Source of the DNA: Corynespora cassiicola
Lineage: Eukaryota; Ascomycota; Dothideomycetes; Pleosporales; Corynesporascaceae
Assembly (NCBI GenBank): GCA_022059125.1
Contig: JAEUWY010000004.1
Location: 2,604,001 to 2,668,000, forward strand
Direction of reading: 5' to 3'
Length of the DNA stretch: 64,000 nucleotides
The notes below the pieces were generated by a model. It saw only the letters and a program-made list of their open reading frames with translations. It searched no databases and was not told where the DNA came from. Below are positions 22,347 to 33,742 of this stretch, piece after piece (the stretch's first letter is position 1; each line of letters opens with the position of its first letter). The position numbers and the translations under genes are program-made.

Positions 22347-23983
22347 CTACAATTTACTAAAACAGATGGAAGCATTTGTGCCTCCAAAACCGAAGCTATT
22401 CGATAGCGCGACACGGACTTCCTTCTCTTGGGCTGTCTTGGCGACATAGTTGCAGTCAAATTTTTCGGGTGGGTCTCCAGGATTCTCGAGGTTCAAAGTA
22501 GGCGGGAGTACATTCTGTTTCCCGTTAGTACTCCGGTGACCTAGTTGTTTTGGAGGTACTTACATGATGCAAACCCATGACCGTGAAGATAGCTTCAACG
22601 CTACCTGCAGCACCGAGTAGATGGCCAATGGCACCTTTTGTACTACTTGTGTTGATTTCAGAAGCCTTTTGCTTTCCTTCCTCGCCAAGTAGGAGGTTCT
22701 TGATGGCATAGTTCTCAGCAGCATCGCCAAGAGAAGTACTGGTTGCGTGTGCGTTGATATAGTCAACCGCGCTGGGTTTTATACCTGCATGTCGTAGAGC
22801 ATGTTTCATAGCCAGATAAGGCCCTTGACCATCTTCACGAGGGGCAGTCATATGGTGGGCGTCGCTCGAGAGGCCATAACCGGCTACTTCGGCGTATATT
22901 TTGGCGCCTCTCTTCTTCGCATGCTCGAGCTCCTGACTTTGTGAGTGTTCGTTCATCAAAATCATAAAAATATCACCATACCTCTAAAACAACTACACCG
23001 GCGCCCTCACCAATGACAAACCCTGCTCGATCTTTGTCAAACGGCCGGCTTGCTGCAGTAGGGTTGTCATTCCAATCTGTCGCCAGACTTCGAGCCCGGG
23101 CAAAGCCAGAGATTGCCAGAGGATGAATGCACGATTCGGCACCACCAGCGATCATTACATCAGCGTCACCAAATTGGATCAATCGAGCGGCATCACCGAT
23201 GCTATGAGCACCAGTGGTGCAAGCAGTTGTAGCAGCATGGTTTGGGCCCTTATTTTGTGAGCATGAAGAACAATGACTGTGGAGCAAGACTACACACTTT
23301 GAATCCATAGCGCATTGATACATGGCCCGCAGCGAGATTGATGAGAAGTCGAGGTACAAACAGCGGAGAAACCTTCTTGTAGCCCTAGCTCGAGTATCAG
23401 CGGATGAGATTTAGCATTTCCAGGCATACTTACACCTTTCTCATAGGCAACTGTAGTGTCGTATACATCGTCAAGACTTCCTATGCCGGACCCCATGTAG
23501 ACGCCCTGCGCAACTATCAGTAAACAGCAGCATGGAGAGCTAAGGACATGAAAACATACGGTGACTTCCAAGTCCTCCTCTTTCGTCGGTGCCCAACCCG
23601 AGTCATTTAAAGCCTCTTCAGAAGCAACCATGGCGTATTGTGCAAAACGAGCCATGCGCCGTTCATCCTATGTAAAAGTTAAGATCCGCTGCTAAGCGTT
23701 GGCGAATGCAGCACTGACAGTAGGGCTCAGCCATTCCTTCGGGTTCCACATCCCATCCTCTTTCTTGCCTTTGGGAATGACACCAGCCACTTGGCTAGGC
23801 AGAACCGCGAACTCAGGGCTTCTGTCCTTGATGGACACGATGCCGCAGTGTCCGTCTAGGAGACGGCTCCATGCCCGGCGAACGCCTAGGCGCGTCAGCT
23901 TTGGCGCAGCACTTTAGCCAGCTCTACATACCTATCCCCAAAGGCGTTACCAGCCCGAGACCTGTTACTACCACTCTTCTCAT
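22347..23983 (-). CDS. CEM1: Mitochondrial 3-oxoacyl-[ACP] synthase (KAS II type)
   Basis: Condensing enzyme of mitochondrial type-II fatty-acid synthesis, which feeds lipoic acid formation. Eight exons: 23932..23983, 23719..23885, 23560..23667, 23434..23505, 23298..23384, 22982..23248, 22564..22932 and 22347..22514. The seven introns are 46–54 nt; the product is 429 residues. The catalytic triad is intact: Cys172 in [10 protein letters not shown], His313 in [11 protein letters not shown] and His355 in [12 protein letters not shown]. The N-terminus [16 protein letters not shown] starts directly at the fold and no obvious mitochondrial presequence was seen. The C-terminus has the [11 protein letters not shown] loop. 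It is by far the most intron-dense gene in the window. Confidence 0.95.
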
Positions 23984-24496
23984 GGCATCCTTTGATGAAT
24001 TGGTGAGGGGAAGGTTTCGTCGATGAAGCTTGAGCTTGAGGAGCTTGAGCCACGTTCAAGCCACTTGTGGCGTTTGGTCCGTGCGTATGTTATATCAAAA
24101 TGCCCGTCAGCGATGTTCAACCCAGGCTCATATAAACTGCGGCTGATATTCCTTCAGTATTGCTCAAAAACAAATCTGAGGTTTTCTAAACACAGAGTGC
24201 ATACCGAATACTACCGCATATATTTTCAACTATATCAATTTTCAGGCGCTCTACTAAAGCAGTCGGACTAAATGTAGTACTCCCCGTTGCCTCGATGACA
24301 TGAATATTTTACCTCTAAGCAACATATCTATCTGAATTGTTCCGCTTCTAAACAAACAAATCGCTTTGAGCGGATCGGACAGTGTTGGGTCGAGAGCTCT
24401 AGCTTTGGTTGTTGATCCCATGAGCCACTAAACAACTACTCACTCACCGACTTGGCCATATTCCTCACCCTTCCGCACTCTAGCGTTTTAAAACTT
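23984..24496. other. Intergenic region upstream of ketoacyl synthase
   Basis: About 510 bp containing the CEM1 promoter and the permease 3' end. No gene or motif recognised. Confidence 0.5.
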
Positions 24497-26486
24497 TCAA
24501 CTGCCACCTACCACAACCTTGACGATGTCCCCATCAACTCCTCTCCACTTGTCCTTGCCCCAAGCCCACCAACCCACCCACACAATCGCTAGGACAACTC
24601 CAAACACGGGCCCTGCAAAATTCATATTTTGCATTGTGACCGGAAGGAAGTTGGGGAACGGTAAGAAAACCATGACCCATGCAGTATAGATCCATGCAAC
24701 AATATTGATCATGGCCCCCCAACGACCCAAATTCCACGACCCAAGAGTTAGTTCTCTCTTTATTCTTGGATTACCATTCCCCAGAGTCTCGTCAGATGCG
24801 GACGATGGAATAATAGAAGATGAGAGCGCAGTGGCATAAATGTCGCGAGTAGACGCAGGCACAATCTCGCCGTTCCATCGCGCCATCAACATCAGTGTGA
24901 TGTTTACGAGGTAAGAGAAGAATACGCCGAGTATAGAGAGTGCAATAATGGCAGAGAATGCCACTGAAGAACCGATGTTGACGAGGGAGAGGCAGGCGGA
25001 AATGAACAGGCAGAGAGCGGTTGCGCGGTTTGGGATTGCGTAGGCGCCAGAAAGCTGGCAATGGTGATTTAGCAAGATATTTGCACCAGGTTGAGTATTC
25101 CGGGAGGAAAGACAGGGGAACGAAGAAGGAGTACTGGAAGGGATATGAGACCTACCACACTGAAGTATTTCCACAGGGCACGGTCTCTACTCCATGCCCA
25201 CGTCAATCGCGACACTGTGGCCACGCTTGCGATCGAGCATCCAAAAATGACAACAAAAAAGATCATTCCCATGGCGGCAGTCGCATTCCTACTTTCTGTG
25301 ATGCGCTCCATTATGAGAAAGATGGGCTGGCTGGATGTGAGGACTTGGTCGAGCGGGCCCATGACATAGGCGAACACAACCACGATTGGAAAGGCAAGGA
25401 TGCCATTGACCGCGATGGACCAAAAGACCGCCTTTGGGACGGCATCTCGGGCCCTCTTGACTTCTTCGGCCATGTGTACTGCACCATCGAAGCCTATGTA
25501 TTGTCAGCCAAGCTATATTCTCATTCCCATTGCGTCGTCAGCAACCTACCGGTGAAGGACCAAACCGTGGCCAACATGCCCACATTGAAACTTATAAACC
25601 TATCCTCCCACCCACTCCTCCCCCACTCCCCCTCGACAAACACCTCCCTCGAACTCTTCACCTCCCCCCTCTCCCACCCCAACCCCCCAATCACCCCCAA
25701 AAACGCCACCCAAGCACCCACATGCAGCGCCCCGACCCCCGTCTCCACCCACGGCACCCCCCTCCACCCCCAAACATTCACCGCCCCCGCCACCGCAATG
25801 ATCCCCAGCATGACGACGCTCGTGTGCCACCCTCGCACCGCGTCCGCATACCCCGGCCGCACCGCCACGATGGAATTCTGCAGCGTGACGGCGTTGACGT
25901 TGAACACGCCGGCCAGCAGCGCGATCCAGCCCCACCACGTCACCCAGCCCTGGAACCACGTTATGCAGCGGCGGTGCGCGGGCGGTGCGAGGGTCCACGT
26001 CCAGTGGTATTGGGCGCCGGCGATGGGCTGCATGGAGGCGAGTTCGGCGATGGAGGCGGATTGGAAGAGGGCGCCGATGTAGGCTATCAGGGTGGACCAG
26101 GTGAGGGTGGGGGATCCGCCTTGAATTAGGGCGTAGTACATGTTTCTGGCAGAGGTGGGTGGTTAGCTGGTGTGGAGCATGGGCGGGAGGGAGGGGGGCA
26201 GGTACACGGCGGTGCCTTCCCAGCTTGACATGTAGGCGAGGTTGAAGGCGAAGATTTGGAAGAAGCGGAAGAGGCGCTGGAAAATGGGGTTAGATACTGT
26301 TTGACATGTCCTCCATGGGTATCTTGTTTTCCAAATGACTTCCTCCTGGGAGAGGGTATATACCTTGACTCGAGTCTGGGCTAGGACTTGCTCTTCGACG
26401 TCCCTGCGTCCTTCTCTTTCCCCGACATTCCTGCTAGGACTCTCTGTCCTACGCAGCCTGGCCTCAGCCTGTGTTTTTTCTTCCAT
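24497..26486 (-). CDS. APC-family amino acid/GABA/choline permease
   Basis: Plasma-membrane proton-coupled transporter of the fungal GABA/choline permease group; substrate not predictable. Exons 26364..26486, 26206..26276, 25550..26145, 25156..25493 and 24497..25054 give 561 residues. Introns are 87, 60, 56 and 101 nt. The cytosolic N-terminus is charged. TM1 begins with FNLAYMSSWEGTAV. The motifs SIAELASMQPIAGAQYHW and GFDGAVHMAEEVKRARDAVPKA are diagnostic of the family. They are followed by SRLTWAWSRDRALWKYFS. The last intron is the least certain; its acceptor (TTGCCAG) restores the motif YAIPNRA. About twelve hydrophobic segments. Confidence 0.9.
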
Positions 26487-27229
26487 CTCAAAGTCTTGTG
26501 ATAGAGGTACGCTCAGCGAAAGTCACTAAGCATTCAATGCCACACTAGGAGACGGCAAACCCACAATGCAACAACGGAAAGCGAAATAGAAAAGACGGGG
26601 AGAAACCATCGATAAGACATCCATTACTTAAATACCCCTCACATATCCCTCGCTCAGCTTATCATCACCACCACATCCTCCTCCCTGCCCATATCCCCTC
26701 ACCGTTGCACACACCCTCCCACCTCTCCATACATGATCCCCGAACGGCAATATAGCGACGTCCGCGGTCCAGGATGGAAGTCTACAGATTGGCTCCGGGC
26801 AACGCGGGGCTAGCCGTGACGTCGCAAGAATGCGTAGATCGAGGGCCCGAGGGGCTGGAACCTGCCTAATTGGAGGCCAATCAGGAGGGCGGCCGGTGTG
26901 ACCTGCATGCATAAATCTCCCTGGAGGAGATATTCTACGAGTGGATTGCCGTTTCGGGACGCAGCTCGGTCGATTAGTAGGGCTGGGAGGCAATGTCGGG
27001 GTTGCGCGGTATTAGCGGAATTCTCGTGGGTGCGCTGAGCCGCCATGGTCTGGCTGCACAATTGTCGAAGCCCAATGGTAGATCCGATGCATGGCCTGGG
27101 GTATGAAAATTCGCTGTGACAACGGCTCGGCTTCGTAGCCATTTTCGGCGCTGGCATCGTGCTCCCCCAAGTGGAACAATCTTCTTGAATTCCAGTAGCA
27201 AAATGCGTATAGCACATGCATGGTGTTCC
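26487..27229. other. Intergenic region upstream of permease
   Basis: About 740 bp between the MTG1 stop and the permease start. It should hold the permease promoter. Overlapping minus-strand open frames in this region show no motif. Confidence 0.5.
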
Positions 27230-28372
27230 TCACTTCTCACCCCTGGCGATATTTCTTGCCCTCCTCCTCTCCCTCTCCGCTCTTCTTGCCTGATTGAAAC
27301 TCGGCGCCAATTCCTCTTCGGCCAGCTTCTGCTCGTCCAATGCCCCTTCGTGCACATCATCCAGCAGGAACTTGCCCAAGAAGCCTGTCCTCCATCGTTG
27401 GATCATCCACAGAGACGTGGCTTCTATATCCGCCTTTCCACCTTTGGCCAACCTACCCGTCTTCTTCGCGATAGCTTCCAGTAGCTCCATGATTTCGTTG
27501 GTCGGCGGGCAGTACTCGGCGTAGAGGCTAGGGTCACGCTTGTTGATGTGATATAGGAGATAGTCTGCGAGGATGACGGGCGGGATGATGGTGTCCTTGA
27601 CGCTTCCACAGAGAGCAAGTTTCATCATGGCTTCCGCGTCGGGTACGTGCGGTATGAAGACACCGGGAGTATCCACCAAGTACACGCCCCCTCCAATGCC
27701 CTCGTAGCGTTTCCTTTCCCGCACATCCATGGTCTCGACATCGTCCTCGCTGGGTATGATCTTGACTCCACTCCCAATCTTGCGCGTGACTCCAGGCTGC
27801 GCCCCCGTCTTCGCAACCTTGCCCTTCCCCACGCCCTGAGCCCGCAGCGCATTCAACAGCGTCGACTTGCCCACATTCGGCATCCCAACAACCAACACCC
27901 GATGCCCCACAAGCTTCCACCTCTTCTGCGCAAACTCTCTCAAAAACTCCAACAACCTCGCCACCCCCCTCCCCCCAACTGCCGACGGCGGCGGTGGCGG
28001 CGCCCCCGCTCCCGCCCCCCCATTCCTCCCCCTATCCCTCCCCGCCAACTCCGCGAACCCGTTGCGCACAAACAGCACGGGGACGGGCTTGTGCCACTTC
28101 TTGACGCACTCCTCGTTGCGCGTGTCGCGCGGCCCGCCGCCGAGGTCGCGCTTCGTGTACACGACCAGGCGCTCCTTGCCTTCGAGCGACTTCTCGAACA
28201 ACGGGTTGCGCGACGTGAGAGGCACGCGGTAGTCGCGCACCTCGACGACCAGGTCGATGGAGGAGAGGAGCGTCTTCATCTTCTCGAGGCCCGATTTATG
28301 GTGGCCGAGGAAGTAGGAGCGGGGGACGTCGAGGAGAGGGGGGAAGGTTGGGCGCGGGAGGAAGAAGGCCAT
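27230..28372 (-). CDS. MTG1: Mitochondrial ribosome-assembly GTPase Mtg1
   Basis: Circularly permuted GTPase (YlqF/RbgA group) needed for large mitoribosomal subunit assembly at the inner membrane. Intronless, 380 residues. Motif order is permuted as expected: G4 TKRD (73–76), then G1 GMPNVGKST (163–171), G2 Thr in QPGVT (about 196) and G3 DTPG (234–237). A Gly/Pro-rich insertion (about 117–135) sits between G4 and G1. The basic C-terminus (RRAERERRRARN) suits rRNA contact. The start at 28372 gives MAFFLPRPTFPP, consistent with a short targeting region. Confidence 0.94.
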   Translation of the reverse strand: MAFFLPRPTFPPLLDVPRSYFLGHHKSGLEKMKTLLSSIDLVVEVRDYRVPLTSRNPLFEKSLEGKERLVVYTKRDLGGGPRDTRNEECVKKWHKPVPVLFVRNGFAELAGRDRGRNGGAGAGAPPPPPSAVGGRGVARLLEFLREFAQKRWKLVGHRVLVVGMPNVGKSTLLNALRAQGVGKGKVAKTGAQPGVTRKIGSGVKIIPSEDDVETMDVRERKRYEGIGGGVYLVDTPGVFIPHVPDAEAMMKLALCGSVKDTIIPPVILADYLLYHINKRDPSLYAEYCPPTNEIMELLEAIAKKTGRLAKGGKADIEATSLWMIQRWRTGFLGKFLLDDVHEGALDEQKLAEEELAPSFNQARRAERERRRARNIARGEK

Positions 28373-29159
28373 TGTGAAGGGGAGAGGGCCGGTTGAGGGA
28401 GTGGGATTGGGAGATCTGCGAGACGATGTGTTAGACTAGTCTGGGTTTTTTTGTAGGACAAAGGGGCGTGAGTCTTCGTACCAAGATGTGCTTCGGGTTG
28501 GCTCAGAGGTGAGTTTGCAGCGTTCGGAGGCGTTGCGCGGGAATTGGACGACAAAGCGAGTTTTCAAGAAGGATGAGGTGCTGCTTGATTTTTCTTCTCG
28601 GATAGAAAGAGACAGCTAGATTTGGTAGAGAATTGAATATCGAGATTCGGCAGTGTAAGGCATGGTTGCGGGGGCGTCTTGTTCTACAGTCGAAGCGGAA
28701 GCTCAGTCGCAAGGCATGGTCGGGAACTTTTTAGCGCGCGAGTCATGTAGCTTGATGTAGCTTGGCAACAATGAGTCGCGATACTCCAGAAATCTGCCGA
28801 TTCTTAGATCACTGGTTGATGGCTACCACCGCTATAATCAAGTTTTCAATTTAACCTAAAAGCTATGGACATGTAATTGATCATGTATGCCCAGATAAAG
28901 TCCTCCCCCCGGCTCAGATGCCTGGTGCGGCACACCCCTTTTCAAATCTTGACAGTTCCAGGGTCGATCAAAGAGCTGGCGGAGAATCAAGTAGCTGCTA
29001 TTAAAACACGCCAGATGATGATAAATCCTTATACACCCCTGCTTTCAATTATACGGCCCTCCGTATAATTCATCAAAGATGATGACGAATAAATGAGTGT
29101 CGAGCCTATAGCTAGCTCGTAAGATGGTGCGTTGCAGTAGAAGGTACTACCGCAACTCA
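28373..29159. other. Intergenic region with a perfect hairpin
   Basis: About 790 bp between MTG1 and the repeat-bearing secreted protein gene. No gene was recognised. It contains the inverted repeat at 29047–29070 listed separately. Confidence 0.5.
29047..29070. repeat. Perfect 10-bp inverted repeat (hairpin), loop CCCT
   Basis: Arms AATTATACGG and CCGTATAATT are exact reverse complements separated by four bases. It lies about 90 bp beyond the stop codon of the secreted protein at 29160. It could be a 3'-end hairpin, a CGG-type regulator site or a relic of a mobile element. Confidence 0.75.
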
Positions 29160-30658
29160 CTAGATCGGCGACTTGACTATGTCGGCTGGATAAAGGTTGA
29201 GATCAACAGCCTTCTTCTTGTGGCACTTCAACTGTTCTTTGAAGTTCTCCAGGCGGATTTCCTCCTTTGGAGGTCCTTTGTGTTTACGTTCCCACTCGGC
29301 TTTGGAGCAGATTCTTTCGGCAGGTAGGTAGGGGCTGTAGAACCAAGCAAACTTGTGGGCAGAGCGGCGTTCTAGCGGGTGGACTATAGATGGATCGGAG
29401 CCATTGGCAAGGCGGGGAGAGAGAGTAGCATCGGGTACCACACTAGTCATGAGAGTGGCTATGGCGATTGTAAATTAGTACATGCTTGATGGACGGATAA
29501 GCCAGAAGTAAATCCTGGGCAGTACTTACTGGGTATCGCTTGAGCCTCGGTCATATTTCCGTTTGCATCTCCCAACAACATGGAGTCCCGGGCCATTCGA
29601 GCCTTGCCGTTGCCGAATACAGGACACAATACTTCGCTGGGACTAATTTTAGCGTGACATTTGAAGGGGAAATATATTTCCATATTCGGTGTCCAACATG
29701 TGTAACAGAGCAAGTCATCTGGCTTCCACGGATTTTTGAGCCAGACGTACATCATATTGTGCTGCCCCTCTTCAAGCCCGATTTTGGTGTTGTATGAGTC
29801 GCGAGGCTGGAGGCTGTTGTTACGAAGTTGAGTCTCGTCGCTGCGAGATTGAGTGTTGTTGCTGTTAGGTTGGGCCTCGTTGCTAGAAAGTTCAGCTTTG
29901 TTGCTGCTAGGTTGAGTCTCGTCGCTGAGAGGTTGAGTCTCGTCGCTGAGAGGTTGAGTCTCGTCGCTGAGAGGTTGAGTCTCGTCGCTGAGAAGTTGAG
30001 TCTCGTCGCTGAGAGGCTGAGTCTCGTTACCCGAAACGAACAGACGTTCTAGAGAACGACGTCTCTCTGGGACAGTATGGGTAACATAATGATCGCCAGG
30101 AGTGTATGGTGTGAAATATCCATTCACCGTCGGGATACCATTCTCGGAAAAGGGACGGCAAAAAAACTTGGCTGAGCGGGTGCTCGGGAGGGCTGGGTCC
30201 GTACATCTGCCATGCAAGTCCTGCTCGAGCTGGAATACCTGGAGAGGATCTCCCAGGCATTTTTCGGTCTTGTATGTCGTAAAGAAGCACTGGTGTTCCC
30301 ATCCGCCATGCTTTTGAACCAGTTCCTTCCAGCCTATATTGAACTTTCGCTTGGGATGAGGGTGGGGTTCGAGGCTCTTTGAAGTTGTATAATCCAGGTT
30401 ACGGCACTCGCTATCCTTGAACTCGAGTTCCTCATAAGGCAAAAAGTGGCATGCGTTGTTGTCGAAGACAAAGGCTGCAATCATGTCCTTGTTCTTTTTG
30501 TGCTTAGCTTCAACCGAGCCAAAGGCCACCAAGGCAGTGACGAGTAGCTACATTGAAGTTAGTATTCAGCCGAGGAAGAGAAGCGACATAGGGAATAGCC
30601 AAGAGGCATGGTGAAAAGGTACTAGGAGAAAGCAACTGACCAAGCTGATTCGTGTCAT
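29160..30658 (-). CDS. Secreted protein with 7-residue tandem repeats
   Basis: Unrecognised family. Exon 1 (30641..30658) is 18 nt. After a 93-nt intron (ATACTAAC branch), exon 2 (29530..30547) completes a signal peptide MTRISLLLVTALVAFGS, cleavable near EA/KH. A 71-nt intron (GTAAGT donor, GTACTAAT branch) leads to exon 3 (29160..29458). The product is 444 residues. The N-terminal mature part has several cysteines. The centre has about eleven 7-residue repeats of consensus DETQPLS, degenerate at the C-terminal side. The last part has further cysteines (CYTCW) and a basic tail. It has no membrane anchor. Extracellular role inferred only from the signal peptide; function unknown. Confidence 0.75.
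29798..30028 (-). repeat. 21-bp coding minisatellite (about 11 units)
   Basis: In-frame 21-bp units, each encoding seven residues around DETQPLS. Roughly five units near 29920–30028 are almost identical, while those toward 29798 have diverged (NKAELSS, NEAQPNS, NNTQSRS). The near-identical block implies recent expansion by slippage or unequal exchange. Confidence 0.9.
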
Positions 30659-31234
30659 GGTGATAGGAATCTTCACGCAAGAAAAAGTCAGCAAGATATG
30701 CCGTGAAGCTGGATGGATGGAGACGGACCCAATGAAGACACTTTCAGAGAGCTGGAGTTGGAATTTGAATGAAGGAGAGACGATCGTTCTGCTCTCGTGA
30801 TGGCCATTTTATGGCCCTCAAGATCTCCCAACATCTCTGCGTTGGGACATCATGAACCGTAGAACTCTACCTCAACACCTTTGAGGAACTTCAACCAAGT
30901 CTCGAACCATGCAAGTACTGGGGAAACGTGTGGGGTTGGGAATGGCTATGAGCATTGCTGACGTCGATGAACATGGGCACCGATTAGCCGCCCTGAGACC
31001 AAGCATCGGGCACGCAAGAGCAAAAAAAAAAGACCAATGCATAATGAAGCTCGCGAACGAACTTGCTAATGATACAACCCGCCCTCCGGTCTACTCAAAC
31101 TCCCCTTCCCTCCCAACAATCAGCGAGCCATGGATATATTCCACCTCAGCCTTCCAACTCCAAAAAATAAGCCCAAGAGCCGTGCGAAACCCAACATAGC
31201 AGAAGATGCACCCAGAGGTTGTTGACAAGAACGA
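30659..31234. other. Intergenic region upstream of secreted repeat protein
   Basis: About 575 bp containing the promoter of the secreted protein and the ArfGAP 3' end. A9 run near 31022. No gene recognised. Confidence 0.5.
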
Positions 31235-32777
31235 CTACCAGTCGCCCCAGCTATCATCTTCCTTCTTCGTCTTCTTCATGGCTGATGTGCCAATGCCACT
31301 TGGCTTCTTCGCCGCGCCGGTGCCAATCGTCTGGTTTCGCGTCTCGCCTGCACTGGAAAATTCGTCCCAAAAGTCCTGCTTGTCTTTGCTTGGGCCCTTT
31401 GGTGCAGCGCCAAATTCATCCCAAAAGTCCTTCTTATCTTCGGCAGGGCCCTTGGGGGGTGCACCGAATGAGTCCCAAAAGTCCTTCTTCTCGGGCTCGG
31501 CAACCCCTCGCCTGGTCGAACTATTCTGGTGGTCATCGCCCTCGACGAAGCGGTTGAGGGCGCCGCCTGCGACCGTAGCGCCGCTTTGAATGCCCTGACC
31601 CATGTAAGTGGCTGTGTTACGGGCTTGAGTTGCTAGGTCTGCTTCGGCGAGCTGTCCACATGTTAGCATCATGGTTAGCCTCACGGGGAGCATTGGCAGA
31701 ATCAATCGAAAGACAGTGTACACACCTTTTGCATGCCGGGCTTGAGCCAGCCCTCGTATCCCGTTTTACCAGCCTTACTAACGTTTGCGCCCAACCATCC
31801 GAATCCTTTCGTAAGGGCTGCTACAGGGTCCTTTTGGAAGTCGTCGAGGGCGGGTGGTGCACCAGGCTCGTCGTCCTTCTTCCACGAATCTGGCTCACTA
31901 CCGAAGCCGCCATATTTGCCTCCTTGGTTGGGCGCAAGGTCGTCTCTCCGGTTTGCATTCTCGGCACCCATCCGTGCAAAGTAGGACTCGTTCTTAGTCT
32001 TTTGAGACATTACGTTTGTGCCCATGGCTGGAGATCCTGCGCGCTGGAAGCCAGAATCGTTGCTCCTAGTCTTTCCCAGCGGCGTCTGACTTCTGCTTCC
32101 CGGACCGCTCGCCCTTCCGCTCAATGCAGCACCAGCGCCTGCAGCCGGAGTTTCTTTCTTTGGGGCTCTCTTCGGGAGGTTGCTCTTGTCAAACTCCCTG
32201 CCCTCGACCTTGCAGCTCAGCCTCTCCTTCCATTCGTCCCCGGCTTCCGAGTCATATCGCTCTTGGATCGAGGAGGCTTCAAAGGTGCGCGAGTCCTTTG
32301 TGTTGGACGGGTGCGCGTCGAAGAAGTCTTGGAAGGGCTTGTTGCCGCCGGCAGCCATGCGCGCGAGCTCGGAGCCCTTGAATGCGTCCATGGTTATGCT
32401 ACGGATGAAGGAGATGTGCACGCCGAGGCCGCGGTGCACGCCAGAGCACGAGAGGCACATGAAGATGCCGAGCTTGGGGGAGGCCTGCAGCATGCCGTCT
32501 CAATACTCATGGGCCGGCGTTGGGTTGGAGGGAAGGGCCACGTACCCATTGCGGACTGGGCGCATTGCAATCGACGCACTTGTTGTTGTCGTTGGTCTTC
32601 TGGATTTCGAGCAACTATTCGGCAGTGGTGATTAGCAGGTTTCCCTGAGCTGGTGAGGCATTGCGTCTGGCTGTCGCCCGTGGTCTGCGGACGGCTACAC
32701 CACCCCGGGCAAGCACATGAAAATGGCATACGCACCTTACTCCTCGTCTCCGGGTCGACCTCCCACATTTTGCTCAT
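31235..32777 (-). CDS. GCS1: ARF GTPase-activating protein (Gcs1 type)
   Basis: Stimulates GTP hydrolysis on Arf1 in Golgi/ER vesicle traffic. Exons 32736..32777, 32546..32614, 31726..32484 and 31235..31651 give 428 residues; introns are 121, 61 and 74 nt. The zinc finger C27-x2-C30-x16-C47-x2-C50 is complete, and the arginine finger is R55 in SGVHRGLGVH. Downstream is low-complexity linker. The C-terminus has three DFWD-(E/S)-F motifs spaced by about 20 residues (KKDFWDSFG, KKDFWDEFG, KQDFWDEFS). It ends DDSWGDW. These aromatic/acidic motifs resemble coat- or adaptor-binding peptides of ArfGAPs. Confidence 0.94.
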
Positions 32778-33742
32778 AGTGGATGCCGGTATGCAGCTCT
32801 GCGCGAGCCGAGAAAGCGACAAAAAAAAGATATGCGGTCAACGTTGGTATTGGGGCGGAGGTTGGCAGGCCGTGTTCGAGATTCGAGGGGTGGGCACCAT
32901 CGTCAGAAACGTGAACGTGGCCAAGCAATGCGCCCTCCGCCCCGTGCAGGTGAGCCTCATGTCGACAGGGGTGCCACATCGTTTCATAGCCCTCTCCATT
33001 TCGGACTCCACTTGGTTCTACCGTGCATTAATGCCGTCCGTCACTTGTCATCCCCAGCATTGCAGGCAGCCACATTCCATCACAGCACTTGGCGCGTTCC
33101 CGCGGGGCGTGGCGGTTCAAACTTTCGCCGCGCAACCACGACTGCGGAAACTTCACGGGACATATGCAGGGTGGAAATATTGATTTCAAATCTTCGTTCA
33201 ATTGGAACTACTCATTGAGCCTGCGACCTTGTAGCCGTACCTCGACCGATTCTATGGCTGTGTCTGCGCTCGTCCAATTGCCCAGGCCAGATCTTGGTGT
33301 ACAACCATAGTCGCGTTATTTGATCGTGGCTGCATCAGATCGAGCGCATCCTCCAGCGTGATTTGGGACAAGACCCCTATCTCCCGCAGTATATACGTGA
33401 CAGCATGGCCGGGGTTAAGATATAATGAATGATATACAAGCGAGAAAAGCATTAGGAAATTGTAAGGTGTGCCAAGGGAAAGCCAGAGAGCCGATATGCG
33501 GAAAAGACAAGGCCTGCCGTTCTAAATCGAGGTTGACGGGAGGACTGGAGTCGCCAATCGCCAAGCTCAACGCCTTACGCCGATGCTAAATATGTGTAGA
33601 GAAGGGAGTTGTATGAACTCGTAAAATGGTTTTTTTGTATATTCGTGAGGTCGTAACGCCGCGCATACCTCTACTTGGTTGATGGCGACGTCGTCCGTTA
33701 GACTGCGGACTACGTGCAAGTAGGAACACCGTATGGCTGTTA
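32778..33742. other. Intergenic region between WSC and ArfGAP genes
   Basis: About 965 bp holding the ArfGAP promoter and WSC 3' end. Open frames on both strands lack motifs. Confidence 0.5.

Noticed and set aside
25021..26129. Long plus-strand frames opposite the permease
   Set aside because: Pro/His/Thr-rich antisense shadows of membrane-helix codons; no motif.
27647..28396. 249-residue plus-strand frame opposite MTG1
   Set aside because: Arg/Pro/His-rich shadow; the minus strand has all GTPase motifs in permuted order.
31630..32631. 333-residue plus-strand frame opposite the ArfGAP gene
   Set aside because: Antisense shadow of a well-supported gene; no motif.
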